Of a stretch of 64,000 bases of DNA, positions 8,097 through 17,804 are shown piece by piece; positions within the stretch are counted from its first letter, which is position 1, and each line of letters opens with the position of its first letter. The notes beneath the pieces are model-generated. The model saw nothing but the letters and a program-made list of their open reading frames with translations, had not been told where the DNA came from and ran no database searches. The DNA is from a bacterium. GTDB taxonomy: Bacteria; Zhuqueibacterota; QNDG01; DSAB01. The stretch covers positions 1 through 64,000 of the forward strand of contig JAFGDT010000086.1 in NCBI GenBank assembly GCA_016931965.1. The letters are read 5' to 3'. The position numbers and the translations under genes are program-made.

Positions 8097-9617
8097 ATGA
8101 TGAAAATCAGATGTATACTCATCTTTTCGATCATACTATTTGCTCAAATAGTCACGGCAGCAAAATACAATATCCTGGATTACGGCGCAGTTGAAAATGA
8201 AAACGCTACACAGGCCATCCAGGAAGCGGTTGACGAGTGTCACAGCAATGGAGGAGGAATCGTACTAGTCCCGGCCGGCAAGTTTATCATAGGCACCGTT
8301 ACTCTAAAGAGTTATGTGAATCTGCATCTGCAACAGGGCGCCGAACTCATCGGCAGTCTCAATCGTGCGGATTACTTGGTCAGTTTTCGCAGGCATGGAA
8401 TGATACTTTGCGAAGATGCCATACAGGTGAGTATCACCGGGGATGGTATCATCGACGGCCGGGGCACCGCATTTTACGATTCGACCCAAAATCATGTGTA
8501 TGATGAATTTGACAGAAACCTGACCCGTCAAAAAGAGGGCTACATGCCGGAGGGTGAATTTTATTCGGACGGACCCATTAAAAGACTACCCATGCCTGGC
8601 ATGTGCATTACCTTCTATCACTGCAGTCAGGTTCATTTAACAGACTTCACACTCAAAGATACACCCATCTGGGCCATTCGCCTGGCCTATTGCGAAGATG
8701 TGTATGTGGATGGATTGACGATACGTAACAATTTGATGGTTCCCAATAGTGACGGGATTCACAGTACGGCATCGCGAAATGTACGCATATCGAATTGTGA
8801 TATCAGGGCGGGTGATGACGCCATTATTGTAACTGGATTTGATATTAATGAAAACACACCGAACTACAGCACCCTGGAGCAGGAAGCCCATACGTATGGC
8901 AATAAGAGTATTTATACGGAAAATTTTATTGTGACAAATTGTCATCTGCAATCTCGATCCTCAGGAATCAGAGTCGGATACGGTCAGCATCCCATCCGAA
9001 GATGTATTTTCTCGAATATCGAGATTTATGGTTCCAACAGGGGAATCGGGATTTTTGCACACGATATTTCAGACATCGAAGAATTGATTTTTTCGGATAT
9101 CATCATCGAAACCCGACTGCACAATGGACAATGGTGGGGAAATGGTGAACCCATCCATATTTCTGCAATTTGCCGGTTTGAGGGATTTTCTGCAGGGCAG
9201 GTGAAAAATGTGCAATTCAATAACATTATAGCGACGGGTGAACATGGACTGATATTTTATGGGATGGAAACCAGTCAACTGGAAAATATCAGATTAAACA
9301 ATGTCCATCTGAAAATCAAGAAGGGTATGGAAACATTAACTTATGGAGGCAACTTTGATCTGCGTCCAGCCGCTTCCATCGAGAAACAGATCTTTGAGCA
9401 TGATATCCCGGGCCTTTATGCCCAATATGTGAACGGACTTTTTATTGATGACCTGAGCATCGATTGGGACGAGGACCTGCCGTCATTTTTCACAAACGCC
9501 ATTGAATGTGTCAACGTCAATGACCTGTTCATCGACCGACTCGATGCAGAACAAAATCCTGCTTGTAATGATTGTGAAATTATCAAACTTGAACGGACAA
9601 TGTTTAAAACATATTGA
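8097..9617 (+). CDS. Exported glycoside hydrolase family 28 protein (polygalacturonase-like)
   Basis: 506 residues; signal peptide to about residue 22 (cleavage near TAA). A right-handed parallel beta-helix follows, opened by the pectate-lyase-like segment YNILDYGAV. GH28 catalytic acids are visible: Asp219 in NSDG (217-220) and Asp240-Asp241 in AGDDAII. The usual GHG histidine motif is replaced by SSGIRVG and the R-I-K motif is not recognisable, so the substrate or mechanism may differ from endopolygalacturonase. AAAGGAA sits before ATGATG; either ATG could be used. No pectin utilisation partners lie nearby. Confidence 0.85.
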   Translation: MMKIRCILIFSIILFAQIVTAAKYNILDYGAVENENATQAIQEAVDECHSNGGGIVLVPAGKFIIGTVTLKSYVNLHLQQGAELIGSLNRADYLVSFRRHGMILCEDAIQVSITGDGIIDGRGTAFYDSTQNHVYDEFDRNLTRQKEGYMPEGEFYSDGPIKRLPMPGMCITFYHCSQVHLTDFTLKDTPIWAIRLAYCEDVYVDGLTIRNNLMVPNSDGIHSTASRNVRISNCDIRAGDDAIIVTGFDINENTPNYSTLEQEAHTYGNKSIYTENFIVTNCHLQSRSSGIRVGYGQHPIRRCIFSNIEIYGSNRGIGIFAHDISDIEELIFSDIIIETRLHNGQWWGNGEPIHISAICRFEGFSAGQVKNVQFNNIIATGEHGLIFYGMETSQLENIRLNNVHLKIKKGMETLTYGGNFDLRPAASIEKQIFEHDIPGLYAQYVNGLFIDDLSIDWDEDLPSFFTNAIECVNVNDLFIDRLDAEQNPACNDCEIIKLERTMFKTY

Positions 9618-10014
9618 ATGGGTTGCGTTATCTAAGCCGCTCTGGATTTCCCAATCCAGTAGGGTGGGCACGTAAGTGCCCACCATTTGAAAAACAATCT
9701 CACAGATAAAAGAATTATTCAAAATATATGATCGCCAAGGAGCTGAGCCCTCCAATTCAATCCGTTGCAATCATTTCATTCTTGCCCACCTTACAACTCA
9801 TTTCACCCCTATAATTATCGATTTATACAACCCGTGAATTGAATGACAATAGAGATATTGGTAAAAAATCAAAATTTATTTGGTCATTTCTATTTATTTT
9901 GAACTCATACGTTTATTATAAAAAGAGATGTTTTGGTATCTTTTTACCATATTATTGTATATATTTGTTAAAGCGAATTAGGCAAATGGATAATCATTGG
10001 AAAAAGAGAAATAT
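9618..10014. other. Gene-free stretch, about 400 bases
   Basis: Holds the hairpin pair at 9642-9684, then AT-rich DNA forming the probable long 5' leader of the helicase gene. No further gene or known RNA was recognised. Confidence 0.55.
9642..9684. repeat. Hairpin cluster 1 (two short-loop hairpins)
   Basis: CTGGATT pairs with AATCCAG around a four-base loop (9642-9659), and GGTGGGCAC pairs perfectly with GTGCCCACC around the loop gtaa (9663-9684). The first hairpin recurs, with loop TCCT, at 12528-12549 and 23972-23989. Confidence 0.7.
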
Positions 10015-11646
10015 ATGACAAATAAAAAAACGTTTAATGCTCTTGGACTTTCTGCAAATCTGTTAGAAGCCATTCATAAAAAGGGTTTTGAGGAGCCAAC
10101 TGCAATTCAGGTTATGACTATTCCTGTGATGCTACAAGATGATACGAATATCATCGTGCAGGCTCAAACGGGTACGGGTAAAACGGCAGCATTCGGATTG
10201 CCCTTGATAGAAATGGTTAACACCGATTCCAACTCGGTTCAAGCGCTCATTTTGGTACCGACACGAGAGCTGGCCATTCAGGTATCAGAAGAGATCAATT
10301 CACTCAAAGGCCGTAAGGCAATTAAAATAGTGCCCATCTATGGTGGTCAATCCATTGATCAGCAATTACGACGCCTGAAAATCGGTATCCATATCGTCGT
10401 TGGAACCCCGGGTCGGATCATCGATCATCTTAACAGAAAAACACTCAAGCTTAGAAATATTGAGCATCTGATTCTTGATGAGGCCGATGAAATGCTTAAT
10501 ATGGGATTCATCGAGGATATAGAAGAAATCATGAAGCATACAAATCCTGTCAAGAGAACGTTGTTGTTTTCGGCAACGATACCGGCAAGAATAAAGGATC
10601 TTGCCCACAAATACATGGACGGTTATCAGTTTCTGTCCATTAAAAAAGAGCGGCTGATAACAAATTTGACTGAACAAATATACTTTGAAGTAAAAGGTTC
10701 CGATAAATTTGAGGCGTTGTGCAGGATCATCGATTTTGAAGATGTTTTTTACGGCCTGATTTTCTGCAGGACAAAGAGTGATGTTGAATCTGTTGTCATG
10801 CATCTTTTGGATAGAGGATATGATGCAGAAGCTCTTCATGGAGATATATCGCAGGCGCAAAGAGAACGAACACTTGAAAAATTTAAAAAGCAAAGGGTCA
10901 ATATTCTTGTAGCAACAGATGTTGCGGCCAGAGGGATCGATGTTTATAACCTTACCCATGTGATTAACTATTCACTCCCTCAGGATCCGGAGTCCTATGT
11001 TCATCGAATTGGTCGGACAGGAAGGGCAGGAAATGAGGGAACCGCCATTACGTTTATTACACCAAGTGAGTATAAAAAACTGATGTTCATACAGCGTATT
11101 GCCAAGACCGATATTAAGAAATCAACAATACCAAGGGTAAAAGATATTATCGAGGTTAAAAAGAAGAAGATATCCGACGACCTGACAGCTACCCTGAGAA
11201 CCAAGATGGATACCCATTATTATAACTGGGCAAAGAAATTACTTGCGGACAATAATCCAACAGAATGTTTAGCTGCCGTACTTAACTATTGTTTTGAAGA
11301 AGAACTTAGTCCGGATGCCTATGGTAAAATGATAGAGGTAGGTGCAAAGGAAAAGCAGCTTGATCAGCAGGGCAAGGCAAGACTTTTCGTCGCCCTCGGT
11401 AAGAAAGACAAAATGACCGCTGGAAAACTGGCAGAGCTGATTATGGGCAGAGTCTCGATCAAGCCCATACATATCAGCGATATACAGGTCATGGACAAAT
11501 TTTCATTTATCACGGTTCCTTTTGAAAAAGCAGAGAAAATTGTGATCAGCTTTAAAGAAAAGGGTCAGAAACCACTCATCTCTCATGCCAAGAAAAGAAT
11601 GGATAACAAGGGCATGAAGGTGGATGCTCGCTCCTCGCGACGATGA
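10015..11646 (+). CDS. DEAD-box RNA helicase with DbpA-type RNA-binding domain
   Basis: 543 residues from the ATG at 10015 (an upstream TTG at 9997 is also in frame). All helicase motifs are present: Q-motif GFEEPTAIQ, AQTGTGKT, PTRELA, DEAD, SAT, ARGIDV and HRIGRTGRAG. Residues about 465-535 resemble the DbpA C-terminal RRM-like domain (GRVSIKPIHISDIQVMDKFS), which guides the enzyme to structured RNA, usually during ribosome assembly or cold adaptation. The long AT-rich leader would suit cold-shock control, but that is inference. Overall closest in layout to CsdA/DeaD. Confidence 0.93.
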   Translation: MTNKKTFNALGLSANLLEAIHKKGFEEPTAIQVMTIPVMLQDDTNIIVQAQTGTGKTAAFGLPLIEMVNTDSNSVQALILVPTRELAIQVSEEINSLKGRKAIKIVPIYGGQSIDQQLRRLKIGIHIVVGTPGRIIDHLNRKTLKLRNIEHLILDEADEMLNMGFIEDIEEIMKHTNPVKRTLLFSATIPARIKDLAHKYMDGYQFLSIKKERLITNLTEQIYFEVKGSDKFEALCRIIDFEDVFYGLIFCRTKSDVESVVMHLLDRGYDAEALHGDISQAQRERTLEKFKKQRVNILVATDVAARGIDVYNLTHVINYSLPQDPESYVHRIGRTGRAGNEGTAITFITPSEYKKLMFIQRIAKTDIKKSTIPRVKDIIEVKKKKISDDLTATLRTKMDTHYYNWAKKLLADNNPTECLAAVLNYCFEEELSPDAYGKMIEVGAKEKQLDQQGKARLFVALGKKDKMTAGKLAELIMGRVSIKPIHISDIQVMDKFSFITVPFEKAEKIVISFKEKGQKPLISHAKKRMDNKGMKVDARSSRR

Positions 11647-11755
11647 TGGTTGTGTTATAAAATCGCTCGCCCTTGGTTCTTCAATCTGGTTATTCAACAC
11701 AATTTCTCCTTGAAATTTCGAAAATAAATAACTATACTTTAATAATTCCATAATT

Positions 11756-11802
11756 CCCAGAGTGAAAGAGAACACATTGTGCGTGTGGTACGATACTCTG
11801 GG
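11756..11802. promoter_or_regulatory. 8-bp inverted repeat upstream of hepT
   Basis: CCCAGAGT (11756-11763) and ACTCTGGG (11795-11802) are perfect inverted copies, 31 bases apart, with a smaller nested CACA/TGTG pair. Located 56 bases before the toxin gene, this could be an operator or the edge of the module. Confidence 0.35.
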
Positions 11803-11857
11803 TTGTGTAAAAAAATGGATAGAGGACTTTGCCCCACCCCGATAAAAGGGATAGAAT

Positions 11858-12196
11858 ATGAATAGAGAGTTCAATGATTATTTAGAAGATATTCTCAATG
11901 CAATTGAAAAAATACAGCAATTTATTACAGACCTCACATATGAACAGTTTGTCGAAGATGATAAAACCGTTTTTGCTGTTGTCAGAGCATTGGAAATTAT
12001 TGGAGAAGCCACAAAAAATATACCGAATGAGATTCGTAAAAAATATCCTGATGTTCCATGGAAAGATATGGCAGGTATGAGAGATATATTGATTCATGAT
12101 TATTTCGGAGTCAATATGGATACGATATGGTTGACAGTTACAGAAAAAATCCCTCAACTGAGACATTTTATTCAACAGATTTTGGAGAAAGGATGA
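11858..12196 (+). CDS. hepT: HepT-type HEPN ribonuclease toxin
   Basis: 112 residues, all-alpha, of the HepT (DUF86) family. The RX4HXY active site is exact: Arg75, His80 and Tyr82 in MRDILIHDY. In the studied pairs HepT cleaves RNA (including tRNA ends) and the tyrosine of this motif is the site AMPylated by the MntA antitoxin. Its TGA overlaps the ATG of the next gene by four bases, which implies coupled translation. AGGGATAG precedes the ATG. All key residues are intact, so the toxin should be active. Confidence 0.9.
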   Translation: MNREFNDYLEDILNAIEKIQQFITDLTYEQFVEDDKTVFAVVRALEIIGEATKNIPNEIRKKYPDVPWKDMAGMRDILIHDYFGVNMDTIWLTVTEKIPQLRHFIQQILEKG

Positions 12197-12486
12197 CAAA
12201 GCTTCAAGACTTAAAAAATATTTTACAAGCTCACAAAGATGACCTCAATAGAAAATATGAGGTGGTTGAAATCGGTATCTTCGGTTCTTATGCGAAAAAT
12301 GAGCAGACCGATACCAGTGACATTGACATATTAGTCGATTTTAATAAGACAATTGATCTTCTAACTTTTGTCAATTTAAAAAACCATCTATCCGATCTGT
12401 TAAAAACCAATGTGGATCTGGTGATGAAAAAAGCATTAAAGCCGAAAATAGGTCAGAGGATATTACAAGAGGTTGTAGATATTTAG
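12193..12486 (+). CDS. mntA: MntA-type minimal nucleotidyltransferase antitoxin
   Basis: 97 residues from the ATG at 12193; an in-frame upstream start would sit inside hepT. The nucleotidyltransferase signature GSX10DXD is exact: Gly31-Ser32 and Asp43/Asp45 in [15 protein letters not shown]. Family members transfer AMP units from ATP to the tyrosine of HepT and so neutralise it. The ATGA overlap with hepT, the size and the adjacency all fit a functional HepT-MntA module. Confidence 0.9.
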   Translation: MTKLQDLKNILQAHKDDLNRKYEVVEIGIFGSYAKNEQTDTSDIDILVDFNKTIDLLTFVNLKNHLSDLLKTNVDLVMKKALKPKIGQRILQEVVDI

Positions 12487-12492
12487 ATATTT

Positions 12493-12610
12493 GGTGGGTC
12501 TACGACCCACCCTACGAACTGTGATCGCCCTGGATTTCCTAATCCAGGGTGTATAAATTTGGGGCCTCTGCCCCATAACAGATTGAATAAAACACGGTCT
12601 AAAGACCGTG
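12493..12610. repeat. Hairpin cluster 2 (four short-loop hairpins)
   Basis: Between the convergent mntA and LolA-like genes: GGTGGGTC/GACCCACC (loop tac, 12493-12511), CCCTGGATT/AATCCAGGG (loop tcct, 12528-12549), GGGGC/GCCCC (loop ctct, 12561-12574) and CACGGTCT/AGACCGTG (loop aa, 12593-12610). All stems are perfect. They may end transcription from both sides, but none has a T tract. Confidence 0.75.
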
Positions 12611-12629
12611 CCACACGAAAAATTAATAA

Positions 12630-13370
12630 TCACCTTCTCAACGCCGCTTTCGTAAAAATATAATCCGGAATATCCACATCAAACTCGACCGATTCGATGA
12701 TGAATTCGGTTCCTTCGCCTTCTTTCAGTGCATCTTTGAACACGATGACATTGGGCACCCAGCGTCCCTGGACGCGGATGACGTTTTTAATTTCGGTTGT
12801 CTTCAGCAGCTTGCCGCTTTTCGCATAGAGATAAGCTCTCAACACAACAAACCGTTCCTTGTCCACCCACATCTTCCGGGAATAGTAAGCCACATCCGAT
12901 GTCTTCGCCGTCAGCTCGACAACCCAGCAGGGTCGACTGATCACGGTGTCTTCACCGGTCACCTCGGCATCATACAGCTCCTTCAGTTCCGTATCCTCCA
13001 TCATATCCTCATAAGAGAGATCGGAACCCATCACCGACTGCCGCAGCATATGCCCTGAAATCTGAATCGTGCGGTCCGTGGAGGGCGTATAGGTCCAAAG
13101 CTGATCCTCGAGCTTCAGCATCTTCGTGCCTTTTTCCCGGGCCGGCGAGAGATATTCGGTAAACGATTTTTCACTTCCCTGAATCCAGGATTTCGACTGA
13201 ATGGTGCGATCTGCTCCGCGGCGTCCGTGAATCACCATATTCGTCACGTAAATTTTATTTCCCGAAACCCAGTTTTCATCGATCCGTTCGAGAATCCACT
13301 CACCGGACGGTGTTTGGGCTGCTGACACGGATATATTTAAAATAAATAATAGTGAGATGATCTTTTTCAT
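12630..13370 (-). CDS. LolA-like outer-membrane lipoprotein-sorting protein
   Basis: 246 residues with a signal peptide (residues 1-18, ending VSAAQ). The body matches the uncharacterised 'outer membrane lipoprotein-sorting protein' family, a LolA-like half-barrel: KMLKLEDQLWTYTPS, then a RKMWVDKERFVVLRAYLY strand pair and KNVIRVQGRWVPNVIVFKD. It would act in the periplasm as acceptor or shuttle of a hydrophobic cargo. Its ATG overlaps the preceding permease stop by four bases, placing it last in the TetR-barrel-ABC-permease-permease operon. Confidence 0.82.
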   Translation of the reverse strand: MKKIISLLFILNISVSAAQTPSGEWILERIDENWVSGNKIYVTNMVIHGRRGADRTIQSKSWIQGSEKSFTEYLSPAREKGTKMLKLEDQLWTYTPSTDRTIQISGHMLRQSVMGSDLSYEDMMEDTELKELYDAEVTGEDTVISRPCWVVELTAKTSDVAYYSRKMWVDKERFVVLRAYLYAKSGKLLKTTEIKNVIRVQGRWVPNVIVFKDALKEGEGTEFIIESVEFDVDIPDYIFTKAALRR

Positions 13371-14641
13371 ACTTCCAGCTCCTTCATGAGTCGTGAGGTT
13401 TGACGTTTATAAATGCCGATTCCAGAAATGGATGTGCCGAGAAGCGTGGCGAGAAGACCGGGAACAAACCCGATGACAAAACTGCCCGGTGTAATCCGCG
13501 CTCGCATCACATCCGACATGACCATCGTGGCATCCTGCATCATCGATGAGATATCGATTCCTGTCTCCTGAAGGTAAAACGCGATCGCAATCCCAACAGC
13601 CGTACCAAGAACTGTGCCGAAAAAGCCGATACAAAGAGATTCAATGATCATCGACCGGTAGAGATGATTTTTATTTTCACCCACGGCCAACCGAACACCG
13701 ATTTCACCATACCGCCGGATGCTGCCAATCAGACCCGCGTTCCACAGAACGATGGACATTACTACGACAAAAATGGAAATGCCGATGTTCGAAGCCGATT
13801 TGATCAGATCGAGCATCTCCCCGAAACCGGCCTGTTCTTTCAGTGTGAGCATGACGGGTGAAAATTCATCCTCTGGATTTTGATGTGCTGCATTAAACTG
13901 ATCTTTGATACCATTGGCTCTTCGGTCATAAAAAAAGAGATCGGGGAAAAGACCCAAAATTTCACCCGCTGCATCGTCCATATCGAGCGCCGTTTGGATA
14001 TCGGAAAGATCGGCAATCATCGAACCACGGTCCATCGCCGTAATCCCGAACCGGATTGTGCCCACCACAGTAAAATTATAGGTGGCCATGCTGCCGTACA
14101 TCGTGGACCCGATCAGCGTGGCTGTTTCACCAATCTCTACACCGAGCTGCTGAGCCATCTCGTCGCTGAGAAGGATCTCATCCCGTTTTTCCGGTAACCT
14201 GCCGCGAACCACTGCATTTTCAAGATTGAGGATACGCTTTTCCGGACTGTCCGAAGAAAGCAGATCAACGCCAAATCCCATGACAGAGGACTGCGCCCGG
14301 GTCTCCCCGTTCTCGTCGGGAATATCGATCAGCCCGCCAAATTTGATCCGGGGAAGCCAGATCATATCCGGAAAATCTTTTTTCAGATCCTGCATGAGAT
14401 CGTGAACGCCGATGAATGCCAGGTCGTTGGGGATCTGATCATATTCGTCTGCATAAGCCTGAGACATGATTTTAACATGTCCGGTATCAAAACTGGCGGC
14501 AATCTGAACACCCTCTGATTCAACCCCCCGAAACCAGGTTTGAAGGACAACCGTCAGCATCACACCAATCATCACAGTCAAAACAGGAAAAAGGGAGCGT
14601 GACCGGTCACGAATCAATCCTTTAATGAGAAATCGTATCAT
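13367..14641 (-). CDS. ABC transporter permease, FtsX/MacB (LolC/E) type
   Basis: 424 residues. One membrane segment at about 15-37, a large periplasmic domain (about 40-275, MacB-PCD-like), then three membrane segments (about 280-305, 325-350 and 375-405), the standard four-helix layout of FtsX-type permeases. These use ATP to move lipoproteins or other hydrophobic molecules from the outer leaflet of the inner membrane rather than through it. The stop overlaps the LolA-like start by four bases, and its own start overlaps the second permease by four bases. Confidence 0.88.
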   Translation of the reverse strand: MIRFLIKGLIRDRSRSLFPVLTVMIGVMLTVVLQTWFRGVESEGVQIAASFDTGHVKIMSQAYADEYDQIPNDLAFIGVHDLMQDLKKDFPDMIWLPRIKFGGLIDIPDENGETRAQSSVMGFGVDLLSSDSPEKRILNLENAVVRGRLPEKRDEILLSDEMAQQLGVEIGETATLIGSTMYGSMATYNFTVVGTIRFGITAMDRGSMIADLSDIQTALDMDDAAGEILGLFPDLFFYDRRANGIKDQFNAAHQNPEDEFSPVMLTLKEQAGFGEMLDLIKSASNIGISIFVVVMSIVLWNAGLIGSIRRYGEIGVRLAVGENKNHLYRSMIIESLCIGFFGTVLGTAVGIAIAFYLQETGIDISSMMQDATMVMSDVMRARITPGSFVIGFVPGLLATLLGTSISGIGIYKRQTSRLMKELEV

Positions 14642-15810
14642 GTGAGTTTTCCTTTCAATGCATCGGTCGGTTTGAGTTTGGATATCTTGCGCGTGGGGAG
14701 ATAGCTCACGATCGTGGTGACCGTCATCACCAGGATAATGGTTCCGAAAATCAGCTGCGCGCTGTAGATCGGGAAGAGCTTCTCACCGATGGCAAATCCG
14801 TACGAATCGGTCGATGCGGGCAGGGGAAATCCCTGAGTGGCCAGATACACCAGCAAAGGAGTGCCGTAAATCACCGCAACCAGGACGGCCAGAACGCCGT
14901 GAACCGCCCCTTCGACCGTAAAAAGCTCGATGACTTTAACCCGTGTCATTCCCAGGGCCATCAGCGTTCCCATCTCTTTCCGACGTTTGAAGATGGAAAG
15001 AACCTGTGTGTCGAAAATCGCTAATATGGCCAGCATTAAAAGAACGATATAGATGATGCTGCCTCCGATGGTTTTACTTTTGACCATATCCATGAGATCT
15101 TTTAAGAGTACATCGAGACTTTGAAACGTCCAACCTTCAATCGGTTCCCGGTTTTGAAAATTCCGATCGACGACCACAATCGTCGCTTCACCCTCCATCT
15201 GGGTCATGGTCTGCAGATCATTTAGAGGAACCCAGATTTGATTGTTATCCACCGTCTGCACGGAAGTGTTCATGATCTGAACAATCTCCACATCCTGCGC
15301 ATCAAACGTCCCGTTCTTATCCCGCCAGCGAACCGTGACATAATCGCCCAACTCGAGTCCGGTGCTTTTTGCCATCCGACTCCCAATCAAAGCAGGCGTA
15401 ACATCCTTTTCGTCTGCGAGAAAATGAGACGGGATATTGAGGACGGTCTGATCGGGATTAATGCCTTTGAGAAGAATGGTGCGGAGACGACCGTTGGGAT
15501 AGATCGTCGCCTGCCTGATCAAAACGGGTGTGGCATTACCCTCTTCAATCCAATTCTGCAATTGGGGAGGCAGCGCCCCGTGCGCATCCTGAAATGAAAA
15601 AGGATCGTAGGGATCGTACTGCCCCTGCCAGAACTGCCCGCCACCGTATTCCACTTCGATCTGCGCCTGAACGGCCTGCTCCTGCATGCCCCCGTAGATC
15701 CCATTCAATGCGATGATGGCGACATAGGCAAACGAGAGCACGATAACGTTGAGCCACGTGCGGAGCCCCGCACCCAATATATTCTGAAATGCCAGTTTTG
15801 GAATAATCAT
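14638..15810 (-). CDS. ABC transporter permease, FtsX/MacB (LolC/E) type
   Basis: 390 residues, the second permease of the pair. It has an N-terminal membrane segment (about 15-38), a periplasmic domain, and three C-terminal segments (about 255-280, 300-325 and 350-375). The segment FKRRKEMGTLMALGMTR between helices is the conserved coupling-loop region of FtsX permeases. Four-base overlaps at both ends show tight translational coupling. With the other permease it would form a LolCE-like heterodimer. Confidence 0.88.
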   Translation of the reverse strand: MIIPKLAFQNILGAGLRTWLNVIVLSFAYVAIIALNGIYGGMQEQAVQAQIEVEYGGGQFWQGQYDPYDPFSFQDAHGALPPQLQNWIEEGNATPVLIRQATIYPNGRLRTILLKGINPDQTVLNIPSHFLADEKDVTPALIGSRMAKSTGLELGDYVTVRWRDKNGTFDAQDVEIVQIMNTSVQTVDNNQIWVPLNDLQTMTQMEGEATIVVVDRNFQNREPIEGWTFQSLDVLLKDLMDMVKSKTIGGSIIYIVLLMLAILAIFDTQVLSIFKRRKEMGTLMALGMTRVKVIELFTVEGAVHGVLAVLVAVIYGTPLLVYLATQGFPLPASTDSYGFAIGEKLFPIYSAQLIFGTIILVMTVTTIVSYLPTRKISKLKPTDALKGKLT

Positions 15811-16523
15811 GTTGATTTTCCCCTCTTTTTGGAAATGACTTCATCTTTGGCCACCTTGCCGTCGATCAGCGAGATTTTCCGTCTGAGATACCGCATCACT
15901 TTCTCATCGTGCGTCGAGAAGACAAACGTGGTTCCCAACTCTTCATTCAGCTGGACCATCGTCTTCATGATGTGGTGTGAATTTTCCGCATCCAGGTTGG
16001 CCGTCGGCTCATCGGCAAGGACCACCTCCGGTTTTTTGACAATGGCCCGGGCGATCGCCACGCGCTGGCTCTGTCCGCCGGATAATTGCGCCGGTTTCGA
16101 TTTTGCCCTGTCGGCCAGGTGCACCCATTCCAGGGAGTCGTAGACCGCTTTTTTGCGTGCTGCGGACGACATGCGCTGGAGAAGCAGGGGGAATTCCACA
16201 TTCTCAAAAACGGAATAGACCGGAAAGAGATTGAACGTCTGGAAAATAAACCCGATGTGCTGGTTCCGAAGTTTGGCCGCCTCTTTATTCGAAAGCGTTT
16301 CCACATTCCGGTCAAGGACGACCGCGCTGCCGTCAGACGGTGTGTCGAGAGATCCGATGATATTGAGTAGTGTCGTTTTCCCGGAACCGCTCGGGCCCAC
16401 AACACCGGCAAACTCTCCTTTTTGAAAGACCAAATTGACGTGATCCAGTGCGACCAGATCGTGCTGGCCCATGGGATAGACCTTGACCAGATCTTTTGTT
16501 TTAATGATGACCGAATTGTTCAT
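15807..16523 (-). CDS. ABC transporter ATP-binding protein, LolD/MacB type
   Basis: 238 residues with all nucleotide-binding motifs: Walker A GPSGSGKTT (about 42-50), signature LSGGQSQR (about 148), Walker B VVLADEPTANLD (about 169) and switch histidine in STHDEKV. The sequence resembles LolD/FtsE/MacB ATPases. GAGGATAAT lies directly before the ATG. It drives the two downstream permeases. Thirty bases separate it from the barrel gene upstream. Confidence 0.93.
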   Translation of the reverse strand: MNNSVIIKTKDLVKVYPMGQHDLVALDHVNLVFQKGEFAGVVGPSGSGKTTLLNIIGSLDTPSDGSAVVLDRNVETLSNKEAAKLRNQHIGFIFQTFNLFPVYSVFENVEFPLLLQRMSSAARKKAVYDSLEWVHLADRAKSKPAQLSGGQSQRVAIARAIVKKPEVVLADEPTANLDAENSHHIMKTMVQLNEELGTTFVFSTHDEKVMRYLRRKISLIDGKVAKDEVISKKRGKST

Positions 16524-16553
16524 ATTATCCTCTTTATTTTGAGTTGATTGTTA

Positions 16554-17804
16554 TCAATGATAAAATACAGCCATGAATTGTAAACCTTTCCCTGCAAAAA
16601 GATGGCTTCCCTGCTGGCTGCCGTAAATTTGTATCTGTGTCGGATTCCAGAATCCCATCAGGTAGAGATTCCATCTGTCATAGGTCCGCTGCCAGCTGAA
16701 AAAGCGGTACCACTGACTGTTTTCCCAATCATAATAGACCATACCCGTCGACCTGTCCAATAAGCCCACGAGATAGTTCAAGGATAGGGCGGTGAATGTC
16801 CCCATGCTTTTACCCGGACCGAAACTCGTTTCGGAGACGTCGAATAGAAAATGTTCGCCCAGAACATGAAGCCCGTTACCGAGGCCGAACGTATAGTCCA
16901 TGCCAATATTGATAAACCGTTGATATTTATACGTAAACGGAATTGGATATGTCCCCTTGATGTAATTCAGGATAGCCGGCAAATCATCCCAATCCTGATG
17001 GATCAAGACCGACTCGAACCAGAATCCCACGCTGATGTCCCATTTCCCGTCCAGGCCAAAACGGTTTTCAGGGATATTCTTGATATTGAGCCAGGAGAAT
17101 ATAAGGGGATCACAGGGTATGATGATATTGATATTCGTCAGGAGATTCTGAAGTCCTTTTTTCAGATCAATGGAACGGTGGTGATAGGTGAATGCCAGCT
17201 CGCCGGTAAAGAGCGGATACTGAAACCGGCCGCCGAATTCAACAGCCCCGTCATCGGAAGGCAGTGTTTCCCATCCCTTCACCTCATCGTTTCCGTAGAG
17301 TCCCCACAGCCAGATATTGGCATTGTTTAAAAAATAATAGCGGAAAAGAAGGCCGTAAACACCGCTCGTGATTTGCAGGGGATCCCGGGAGTCGATCCGG
17401 TCGAACCACATGAGTGGGCGCAGAATGGCTGCCGAACCGAAATTGATCTTCTGCAGTCCCACTCTGGCTTCAAACTGATGGGAGGCCACCCGAAGCCAGA
17501 ACCGGTAGAGGTTAAGATCTCCATTGGTTTGAATATCGTTTGATCCGTTCACTTGACCTGTGCCGAACGTATTGACCGATAATTCCACGTCCGATGTCCA
17601 GTTTTTTGAGACGGGTCTTTGGACAGAGAGATTGGGAATATACCTGAGTCCGATCTGTTTTTCACCTTCCTTTTCAAGATTCACCAGAGCCCATCCGGAA
17701 AGCTGCCCCTCCACATGCACGCCCTGTGCACAGATTGAAGAGAAAACCAATAAACCGATCAGGACAGGAGGAAACAGCAGATTGTGATGAGCATTTTTAC
17801 CCAT
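16554..17804 (-). CDS. Outer-membrane beta-barrel protein, unrecognised family
   Basis: 416 residues from the ATG at 17804, picked because GGGAGAAG lies nine bases upstream. The signal peptide runs to about residue 26 (SSICAQ). The rest is alternating hydrophobic strands rich in aromatic residues and short turns, as in porin-like barrels. I do not recognise the family. Its start overlaps the tetR stop by eight bases, and the ABC exporter follows, so it is probably the outer-membrane part or a cargo of that exporter. Confidence 0.75.
   Translation of the reverse strand: MGKNAHHNLLFPPVLIGLLVFSSICAQGVHVEGQLSGWALVNLEKEGEKQIGLRYIPNLSVQRPVSKNWTSDVELSVNTFGTGQVNGSNDIQTNGDLNLYRFWLRVASHQFEARVGLQKINFGSAAILRPLMWFDRIDSRDPLQITSGVYGLLFRYYFLNNANIWLWGLYGNDEVKGWETLPSDDGAVEFGGRFQYPLFTGELAFTYHHRSIDLKKGLQNLLTNINIIIPCDPLIFSWLNIKNIPENRFGLDGKWDISVGFWFESVLIHQDWDDLPAILNYIKGTYPIPFTYKYQRFINIGMDYTFGLGNGLHVLGEHFLFDVSETSFGPGKSMGTFTALSLNYLVGLLDRSTGMVYYDWENSQWYRFFSWQRTYDRWNLYLMGFWNPTQIQIYGSQQGSHLFAGKGLQFMAVFYH

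Noticed and set aside
10366-10959. 197-codon minus-strand frame
   Set aside because: Antisense to conserved helicase motifs.
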